NCBI GenBank assembly: GCA_015689735.1
Contig: WVSP01000003.1
Location: forward strand, 124,001-188,000
Direction of reading: 5' to 3'
Length of the DNA: 64,000 nucleotides
DNA from: Rhodobacterales bacterium LSUCC0031
GTDB lineage: Bacteria > Pseudomonadota > Alphaproteobacteria > Rhodobacterales > Rhodobacteraceae
Shown here: positions 58,411 through 64,000 of the stretch, piece after piece
Numbering within the stretch: the stretch's first letter is position 1
Layout of the letters: each line of letters starts with the position of its first letter
Notes under the pieces: generated by a model
Seen by the model: the letters and a program-made list of their open reading frames with translations, nothing else
Databases searched by the model: none
Told to the model about the DNA's origin: nothing
Made by a program: the position numbers and the translations under genes

Positions 58411-58497
58411 CGTCTACATCTTGTCGATGATGCCGGGTTGATCTTGTGATCTTTCGCGCGTAGCCACGCACGATAGTACACCAGTCAGGGGCGCGGC

Positions 58498-58593
58498 ATG
58501 ATGGCGACATCCGCAGATATCATGGATCCGGCAGCACTGCGGCCCGCGGTATTGGATATCTGCGCGACCATCGGCTTGGCCATCGGCAGGTGA
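58498..58593 (+). CDS. Possible 31-residue upstream ORF or leader peptide
   Basis: An ATG frame reading MMATSADIMDPAALRP and on to AIGR ends in TGA, overlapping the GTG start of the glycosyltransferase by 4 bp (GTGA). It contains inverted arms CGCAGATATC and GATATCTGCG 33 bp apart (58512-58521, 58555-58564). It may be a coupled leader, a gene remnant or chance. Confidence 0.25.
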   Translation: MMATSADIMDPAALRPAVLDICATIGLAIGR

Positions 58594-59693
58594 GCAGCGC
58601 GCAAGGCAAGGTCGCGATCATCGGCACCGTTGGTGTGCCGGCACGCTATGGCGGCTTCGAAACCTTGGCCGAAGAATTGGTCCGCGCCGCGGCAATGGCA
58701 GGCAAGGCCCATCGCCTGACCGTCTGGTGCAGCGGGCCGCAAACGGCCACGCCGCGGCCTGATCACTATCTGGGGGCAGGGCTACGTTACCTGCCATTGC
58801 GGGCCAATGGCGCGCAATCCATTCCCTATGATGCGCTGTCGCTGTTCCAAGCGGCGCGAAGCGGGCATCAATCGGCGCTTTTGCTTGGCGTCTCGGGCGC
58901 GCTCGCCCTACCCGTGCTGCGCGCAACCTCGTCCATGCGGGTGATCACCAATATCGACGGCATGGAGTGGCAGCGCGCGAAATGGCGCGGGGCCGCGCGC
59001 ATGGTGCTCAAGCGGTCCGAAGCGGTGGCCGTGCGTTGGTCACATGCCGTCATCGCCGACAACCCCGAAATCGCGCGCCATATCCGCGACAGCTATGGGC
59101 GCATGCCAGTGGAGATCGGCTATGGGCATGACATCACCACATACGCGCCGCCCGCCGATCTCAGCGATATTGCCTTGCCACCGCATTACGCACTGGTCAT
59201 GGCGCGCGCCGAACCCGAGAATAACCTTGCGCTGATCATGGGGCAGTTTGCCGATGACCCCAGCATGCCACCGCTCGTCGTGCTGTCGAACTGGGATGAT
59301 ACCGCCTATGGCCAAAACTTGGCACGACGCTATCGGGGCCATCCCAATCTGCATCTGCTCGCGGCCGAATATGATCCCTCGCGGCTGGCAGCGATCTGGG
59401 CAAGGGCCACCTGTTACATCCACGGCCACGCCGCCGGCGGCACCAACCCAGCGCTTGTCACCATGATGGGTCAATCCCTTCCGATCATGGCTTGGGATTG
59501 CCTCTACAACCGCGCCACGACCGAGGGGCAGGCGGCCTTTTTCACCAACGCATCGGGGTTGCGCGCCAGCGTCCTTGCACTGGCCGACACGCCCCAAGGG
59601 GCAGGCATGGGTGCAACGCTTCGCGCCATCGCGATGCGGCGCTACCGATGGGCAGATGTCACAGGTGCCTATTTCCGGCTCCTTGGCCTATAG
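58590..59693 (+). CDS. DUF1972-type glycosyltransferase
   Basis: The 367-residue protein has the DUF1972 N-terminus [22 protein letters not shown] and a GT-B layout with [22 protein letters not shown] and [20 protein letters not shown] in the C-terminal half, typical of rhamnosyltransferase-like GT4 enzymes of polysaccharide synthesis. It starts at GTG 58590. It ends 65 bp before hisB and is probably unrelated to histidine synthesis. Confidence 0.82.
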   Translation: MSSAQGKVAIIGTVGVPARYGGFETLAEELVRAAAMAGKAHRLTVWCSGPQTATPRPDHYLGAGLRYLPLRANGAQSIPYDALSLFQAARSGHQSALLLGVSGALALPVLRATSSMRVITNIDGMEWQRAKWRGAARMVLKRSEAVAVRWSHAVIADNPEIARHIRDSYGRMPVEIGYGHDITTYAPPADLSDIALPPHYALVMARAEPENNLALIMGQFADDPSMPPLVVLSNWDDTAYGQNLARRYRGHPNLHLLAAEYDPSRLAAIWARATCYIHGHAAGGTNPALVTMMGQSLPIMAWDCLYNRATTEGQAAFFTNASGLRASVLALADTPQGAGMGATLRAIAMRRYRWADVTGAYFRLLGL

Positions 59694-59758
59694 CTTGGCC
59701 TTTTCCCTGCGCCAATGCGCGTCTATACCCGCGCGCATCACGACAAGGGAACAGGCCG

Positions 59759-60346
59759 ATGCGCACCGCCCAGATCACCCGCAAGACCAACGAGACCGAC
59801 ATCACCCTGTCGGTCGACCTCGATGGCACGGGCCGCCGCAAAATCACAACCGGCATTGGCTTTTTCGATCACATGCTCGACCAACTTGCCCGCCACGCGC
59901 TGATCGATATGACGATCGCGGCCACAGGCGATCTGCATATCGATGATCACCATACAGTCGAGGATGTGGGCATCGCGCTTGGCCAAGCGCTAACGCAAGC
60001 CATGGGCGACAAGCGCGGCATCCGCCGCTACGGCAGCTTTCACCTCGCGATGGATGACGCGCTGGTGCGCGCGGCACTCGATCTGTCGGGGCGGCCCTAT
60101 CTGGTCTGGGACGTGGATTTCCCTACAGCCAAGATCGGCAGCTTCGATACCGAATTGGTGCGCGAGTTCTTTCAGGCGCTCTCGACCCATGGGGGCATCA
60201 CCCTGCATGTCAGCAAGCTTGCCGGGATCAACAGCCACCACATTGCCGAAGCGGCCTTCAAGGCCGTGGCGCGCGCGCTGCGCGACGCGCTCGAGGTTGA
60301 TCCGCGCAGCGATGGTGCCATCCCCTCGACCAAGGGAACGCTGTGA
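59759..60346 (+). CDS. hisB: Imidazoleglycerol-phosphate dehydratase
   Basis: HisB removes water from imidazoleglycerol phosphate. The 195-residue single-domain enzyme has [53 protein letters not shown] and [19 protein letters not shown], with the metal histidines in place. ATG 59759 has AAGGGAA upstream. hisH starts 4 bp after its stop. Confidence 0.97.
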   Translation: MRTAQITRKTNETDITLSVDLDGTGRRKITTGIGFFDHMLDQLARHALIDMTIAATGDLHIDDHHTVEDVGIALGQALTQAMGDKRGIRRYGSFHLAMDDALVRAALDLSGRPYLVWDVDFPTAKIGSFDTELVREFFQALSTHGGITLHVSKLAGINSHHIAEAAFKAVARALRDALEVDPRSDGAIPSTKGTL

Positions 60347-60350
60347 TTGC

Positions 60351-60989
60351 ATGACCACGGTCTTGATCGATTACGATAGCGGCAACCTGCACTCGGCCGA
60401 AAAGGCCTTTCAACGTATGGCCGCCGAGGGTGGACATGGCCCGATCATCGTCACCGCCGATCCCGATCTTGTTTCAAAGGCGGATCGGATCGTGCTGCCG
60501 GGTGACGGGGCCTTTCCTGCCTGCCGCCGGGGATTGCAAACAATCGATGGCCTGGAAGCCGCGATCGTGGGCGCGGTGGAACAGCGCGGCGTGCCATTCC
60601 TTGGCATCTGCGTTGGGATGCAGATGTTGGCAAGTTGGGGCCGCGAATATGAAGATGTCGCAGGCTTTGGCTGGGTGCGCGGCGAGGTCGCCCGCATCAC
60701 CCCCGCCGACCGCGCGCTCAAAGTGCCGCATATGGGCTGGAACGATCTGATCATCGACCGGCCCCACCCCGTGCTTGCGGGAATCGAAACAGGCGATCAC
60801 GCCTATTTCGTCCATTCCTACGCCATGCGCGTCGCTGACCCTGCCGATCTGCTCGCGCATGTCGATTATGGTGGGGCAGTCACGGCCATTATCGGCCGTG
60901 ATACTGTGGTCGGCACCCAGTTCCACCCCGAGAAAAGCCAAAGCGCGGGACTTCGGCTGATTGCCAATTTCTTGGACTGGCGTCCATAA
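60351..60989 (+). CDS. hisH: Imidazole glycerol phosphate synthase, glutaminase subunit
   Basis: HisH supplies ammonia from glutamine to HisF. The 212-residue protein starts MTTVLIDYDSGNLHSAEKAF, has the nucleophile Cys87 in GICVGMQML, and the His/Glu pair in TQFHPEKSQ near the C-terminus. It follows hisB by 4 bp. hisF lies 1.4 kb downstream, after hisA. Confidence 0.97.
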   Translation: MTTVLIDYDSGNLHSAEKAFQRMAAEGGHGPIIVTADPDLVSKADRIVLPGDGAFPACRRGLQTIDGLEAAIVGAVEQRGVPFLGICVGMQMLASWGREYEDVAGFGWVRGEVARITPADRALKVPHMGWNDLIIDRPHPVLAGIETGDHAYFVHSYAMRVADPADLLAHVDYGGAVTAIIGRDTVVGTQFHPEKSQSAGLRLIANFLDWRP

Positions 60990-61016
60990 AGTCGGCCCAA
61001 GCACTGGCGTTGGCGT

Positions 61017-61412
61017 TCAATTACGCCGCCAAGTTCCGCCTTCGCGGCAAATTGCACCGCCCATCACACAGCCCGAGACCGTCAAGGCATCCCCTGCAAG
61101 CTGCAAGCGTGAACGGTAGTCACGCCCACGGTCGGGGGAATGGATCATGCCGCGATACTGACCAGCCTCGCCTGTCGGGTTCGTGTCCCATACAAGCTGG
61201 CGGCCTATATTCTCAGATTGCATCGGCTTGCCAGCGCTGTCGAAAGACTGCACCAGCGTGCCGCACAGCGATGTGCCGCACTGGGTGATCCGGATGATCC
61301 CGCTATTGCCGTTGTCATCGGGTGCGGTACGCCAATCGCCGATCAACGGGTCGGCCACTGCCGCCGAAGCCATCACCATAAGAACCGTGGCACCGCTTAA
61401 AAACTTACGCAT
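61017..61412 (-). CDS. Exported DUF2147-like protein
   Basis: The 131-residue protein has a signal peptide ([20 protein letters not shown]). The mature beta-rich domain starts [18 protein letters not shown] and ends [20 protein letters not shown], like DUF2147 periplasmic proteins. Function is unknown. GGAGGAG lies 6 nt upstream of the start. It lies opposite to the histidine genes, between hisH and hisA, and splits what would be one his run. Confidence 0.8.
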   Translation of the reverse strand: MRKFLSGATVLMVMASAAVADPLIGDWRTAPDDNGNSGIIRITQCGTSLCGTLVQSFDSAGKPMQSENIGRQLVWDTNPTGEAGQYRGMIHSPDRGRDYRSRLQLAGDALTVSGCVMGGAICREGGTWRRN

Positions 61413-61556
61413 CACATCTCCTCCCAAGAGTTGCCACTCAATCTAGGCGCGCGCGGGGAGATTCTGTCCAGCATGACGTTGCGCCAAATGCGACCCTTGC
61501 CCCCCGCCCGCCCCTTTGACAAAAGCGCGCGATATGACCGCAAAAGGAACTGGCCC

Positions 61557-62276
61557 ATGATCCTCTACCCCGCCATCGACCTCAAGGATGGGCAGGCCGT
61601 GCGCCTGTTGCGCGGCGACATGGGCCAGGCCACCGTGTTCAACTCCGATCCCGCCGCGCAAGCGCGCGCATTTCAGGATGCCGGCTGTACATGGCTGCAC
61701 CTTGTGGATCTGAACGGTGCCTTCGCGGGCCAACCCGTCAATGGCGCAGCGGTCGAGGCGATCTTGGCCGCCACTTCCGTTCCCACCCAGCTGGGCGGCG
61801 GCATCCGCGACATGGCCACGATCGAGATGTGGCTCACCCGCGGCATTGCGCGCATCATCCTCGGCACCGTTGCGGTCGAGAACCCCGATCTCGTGCGCCA
61901 AGCGGCAACCGCCTTTCCGGGCCAGATCGCGGTTGGCATCGATGCCCGCAAAGGCCGCGTGGCGACCAAGGGCTGGGCCGAGGAAACCGATGTCATGGTT
62001 ACCGACCTTGCCCAGCAATTCTCGGATGCGGGCGTGGCTGCCATCATCTACACCGATATCGACCGCGACGGCGCGATGGGCGGGCCGAACGTCGCGGCGA
62101 CCGCCGATCTTGCGCGCGCCACATCCATCCCCGTGATCGCCAGCGGCGGGGTATCGTCGCTGGCCGACCTGATCGCCCTTCGCGACACAGGCGTCATCGC
62201 AGGCGCCATCTCGGGCCGCGCGCTCTATGACGGGGCGCTCGATCTGGGCGAAGCGCTGGCGGCTCTCACATCCTAG
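61557..62276 (+). CDS. hisA: Phosphoribosylformimino-AICAR phosphate isomerase
   Basis: HisA isomerises ProFAR to PRFAR. The 239-residue TIM barrel starts [20 protein letters not shown], with catalytic Asp8, and has [15 protein letters not shown]-type strand [13 protein letters not shown], and [13 protein letters not shown] with the second catalytic aspartate. AAAAGGA lies 8 nt upstream. Confidence 0.97.
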   Translation: MILYPAIDLKDGQAVRLLRGDMGQATVFNSDPAAQARAFQDAGCTWLHLVDLNGAFAGQPVNGAAVEAILAATSVPTQLGGGIRDMATIEMWLTRGIARIILGTVAVENPDLVRQAATAFPGQIAVGIDARKGRVATKGWAEETDVMVTDLAQQFSDAGVAAIIYTDIDRDGAMGGPNVAATADLARATSIPVIASGGVSSLADLIALRDTGVIAGAISGRALYDGALDLGEALAALTS

Positions 62277-62326
62277 CTTCTCTGTTTTAAAAATATCCCG
62301 GGGAGCGCGAGGGGCTGGCCCCTCGC
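62276..62326 (-). repeat. Dispersed element, copy 4, between hisA and hisF
   Basis: On the minus strand a stem of GCGAGGGG and CCCCTCGC around a 4-nt loop is followed by GCTCCCCGGGATATTTTT and AAAACAGAGAAGC. The CTCCCCGGG-TATTT core recurs at 22513-22571. It ends at the hisA stop. Confidence 0.55.
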
Positions 62327-62370
62327 ACCGACCGCTTTCCCTGCCGCCGCCATTGGCGTATGAGACCCCC

Positions 62371-63132
62371 ATGCTCAAGACCCGCATCATCCCCTGCCTC
62401 GATGTCGCCGATGGCCGCGTGGTCAAGGGCGTGAACTTCGTCGATCTGGTCGATGCAGGCGACCCGGTGGAACAAGCGCGCGCCTATGACGCCGCAGGCG
62501 CGGATGAGTTGTGCTTTCTCGACATCCACGCCACCCATGAAAACCGCGGCACCATGTATGAGCTCGCCACCCGCACGGCCGAGCAATGCTTCATGCCGCT
62601 GACCATCGGCGGCGGGGTGCGCACGGTCGAGGATGTCCGAAACCTGCTGCTTGCGGGTGCAGACAAGGTCAGCTTCAACTCCGCCGCGGTCGCTGACCCC
62701 GATGTGGTGGCGCGTGCGGCTGACAAGTTCGGCAGCCAATGCATCGTGGTCGCCATCGACGCCAAGACGGTTGCACCCGGCATATGGGAAATCTTCACCC
62801 ATGGCGGGCGCAAACCCACGGGCATCGATGCGGTGGAATTCGCGCGTCTGGTCGTGGCCAAGGGGGCAGGCGAGATACTCTTGACCTCGATGGATCGCGA
62901 CGGGACCAAGGCGGGCTTCAACATTCCTCTCACACGCGCGGTCGCCGATGCCGTGCCAGTCCCCGTGATCGCAAGCGGTGGGGTCGGCACGCTCGACCAT
63001 CTCGTCGAAGGCGTGACCGAGGGGCATGCGAGCGCGGTGCTGGCAGCCTCCATCTTTCATTTCGGCACCTATTCCATCGCCGAGGCCAAGGCCCATATGG
63101 CCGCCGCAGGCATCCCCATGAGGCTGACATGA
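62371..63132 (+). CDS. hisF: Imidazole glycerol phosphate synthase, cyclase subunit
   Basis: HisF cyclises PRFAR with ammonia from HisH. The 253-residue TIM barrel starts [20 protein letters not shown], with catalytic Asp11, and has [26 protein letters not shown] with the second aspartate, and [17 protein letters not shown]. It overlaps hisE by 4 bp. Confidence 0.98.
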   Translation: MLKTRIIPCLDVADGRVVKGVNFVDLVDAGDPVEQARAYDAAGADELCFLDIHATHENRGTMYELATRTAEQCFMPLTIGGGVRTVEDVRNLLLAGADKVSFNSAAVADPDVVARAADKFGSQCIVVAIDAKTVAPGIWEIFTHGGRKPTGIDAVEFARLVVAKGAGEILLTSMDRDGTKAGFNIPLTRAVADAVPVPVIASGGVGTLDHLVEGVTEGHASAVLAASIFHFGTYSIAEAKAHMAAAGIPMRLT

Positions 63133-63446
63133 GCGACGACACCCTGATGCGACTTGCCGCCACCATTGCCGCGCGCAAAGGGGCAGACCCCGAAAGTTCA
63201 TGGACCGCGAAGCTTCTTGCCAAAGGCCCCGAAAAAGCGGCCCAGAAATTCGGCGAGGAAGCGATCGAGGCGATTGTCGAGGCCGTGCGCGGGGATCGCG
63301 ACAAGCTGACCGCCGAGGCGGCCGATGTGCTCTATCACCTGCTGGTGATGCTCGCCGCGCGTGATGTGACGCTTGATGATGTGCTTTCCGAACTTGCCCG
63401 CCGCGAGGGCCAATCGGGCATCACCGAGAAAGCCAGCCGCAGCTGA
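63129..63446 (+). CDS. hisE: Phosphoribosyl-ATP pyrophosphatase
   Basis: HisE releases pyrophosphate from phosphoribosyl-ATP. The 105-residue MazG-like helical protein has [21 protein letters not shown] and [16 protein letters not shown], with the metal-binding glutamates and aspartate. It is a free-standing HisE, not fused to HisI. Three tandem hairpins follow. Confidence 0.95.
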   Translation: MSDDTLMRLAATIAARKGADPESSWTAKLLAKGPEKAAQKFGEEAIEAIVEAVRGDRDKLTAEAADVLYHLLVMLAARDVTLDDVLSELARREGQSGITEKASRS

Positions 63447-63449
63447 GGC

Positions 63450-63517
63450 GCACGAAAACGCGCGTTTTCGTGCGGGAAATCTCGCGATTTCCCATGCGGA
63501 AGACCCGCGTTTTCCGC
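63450..63517. terminator. Three tandem hairpins between hisE and the CoA-binding gene
   Basis: Hairpin one (63450-63473) is a perfect 24-bp palindrome with arms GCACGAAAAC and GTTTTCGTGC around GCGC/CGCG. Hairpin two (63474-63493) has GGGAAATC and GATTTCCC around TCGC. Hairpin three (63496-63517) has GCGGAAGAC and GTTTTCCGC around CCGC. They fill the junction of two converging genes and probably act as a two-way terminator. Confidence 0.75.
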
Positions 63518-63520
63518 CCC

Positions 63521-63994
63521 TTACAGTTTCGAGGAAATGATCCCGGTGTTGAAACCGCCCATGCGCAACTCGCCAAACAGGCGTTGATACTCGATCTTGG
63601 GGCAGCGATCCTGGATCACGGTCAGCCCTGCCGCCTCGGCCCGTGCTGCGGCCTGCGCATGGGTCACGCCGATCTGCATCCAGATCACTTTCGGCAATGG
63701 GTCCATCGCCAGAACCTCGTCCACGATCCCCGGCACGGCTTCGGACCGGCGGAAAACATCGACGACATCCACAGGCATGGGAATATCTGCAAGGCTTGCG
63801 CGTATCTCCTGGCCCCACAGCCGCTCGCCTGCATGGCCGGGATTGACCGGCACCACCTTGTAGCCCTTCAGCCCAAGGTAGCGGCCGACGAAATGGCTGG
63901 GGCGCACGGGGTTCGGCGATACGCCGACAAGGGCGAAAACGCGAGCATTGCGCAAGATATCACGCAGCTGATCATCTGTGGGGATCTGTGTCAT
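63521..63994 (-). CDS. CoA-binding domain protein (YccU-like)
   Basis: The 157-residue protein is a stand-alone CoA_binding_2 Rossmann domain. It has VFALVGVSPNPVRPSHFVGRYL, VVPVNPGHAGERLWGQEIRASLADIP, VDVVDVFRRSEAVPGIVDEV and a C-terminal DRCPKIEYQRLFGEL. Function is not established; relatives resemble the N-terminal domain of acyl-CoA synthetases. The start ATG is 6 bp from the window end, so its promoter is outside. Confidence 0.9.
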   Translation of the reverse strand: MTQIPTDDQLRDILRNARVFALVGVSPNPVRPSHFVGRYLGLKGYKVVPVNPGHAGERLWGQEIRASLADIPMPVDVVDVFRRSEAVPGIVDEVLAMDPLPKVIWMQIGVTHAQAAARAEAAGLTVIQDRCPKIEYQRLFGELRMGGFNTGIISSKL

Positions 63995-64000
63995 GACCCA

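Overview
The window is about 64 kb of GC-rich, densely packed chromosome from an alphaproteobacterium of the Rhodobacteraceae (Rhodobacter/Roseobacter group). I infer this from the CobS/CobT cobaltochelatase pair, the glyQ/glyS block with lineage-type insertions, the gene order mraZ to ftsZ-lpxC-bamD-recN, a DUF1127 gene followed by CCTCCTCCC-loop hairpins, and hairpins with CGCG loops between genes. I saw no phage, plasmid, insertion sequence, CRISPR or rRNA. It is core housekeeping DNA with well-preserved regulatory RNA structure.

Layout. (1) 48-3926: folP-glmM and folB on the minus strand, with a GNAT acetyltransferase on the plus strand. (2) 4000-11679: a SleB-type cell-wall hydrolase, a PPDK-like protein whose ATP-grasp half looks degenerate, then glyS, an FkbM methyltransferase, a small membrane-anchored protein and glyQ, all on the minus strand. 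(3) 11866-20635, plus strand: a secreted peptidoglycan-binding protein with a dead trypsin fold, cobS, a secreted nuclease preceded by a CtrA-type box, a threonine-dehydratase-like enzyme, cobT, an M24 peptidase and a DUF427 protein. (4) 20641-45566, minus strand: a ClC transporter, recN, bamD and lpxC, then the complete dcw cluster. Read 5' to 3', that cluster is mraZ-rsmH-ftsL-ftsI-murE-murF-mraY-murD-ftsW-murG-murC-murB-ddl-ftsQ-ftsA-ftsZ. Many of its junctions overlap by 4 bp. (5) 45567-46120: the mraZ leader, with TGGGA dyads and a strong hairpin, a likely counterpart of the Rhodobacter UpsM leader sRNA. (6) 46121-53627: mrp, an MFS transporter, a DUF1127 gene with an array of five CcsR/cuckoo-like sRNA hairpins and a terminator, a LysE exporter, pcrA/uvrD and an FMN-dependent alpha-hydroxy-acid dehydrogenase. 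(7) 53832-58410: pyruvate carboxylase, a lipoprotein and tRNA-Gly(GCC). (8) 58590-64000: a DUF1972 glycosyltransferase, the histidine genes hisB-hisH and hisA-hisF-hisE, a DUF2147 protein and a CoA-binding protein.

How the genes work together. The dcw genes make lipid II and build the divisome. GlmM supplies glucosamine-1-phosphate for UDP-GlcNAc, which feeds both MurA/MurG and LpxC. LpxC and BamD serve the outer membrane. The two most interesting loci are regulatory RNAs: the DUF1127-CCTCCTCCC hairpin array at 48636-49201 and the 5' leader of the dcw cluster at about 45618-46030. Their names rest on remembered literature about Rhodobacter sphaeroides. The hairpins themselves are read directly from the sequence.
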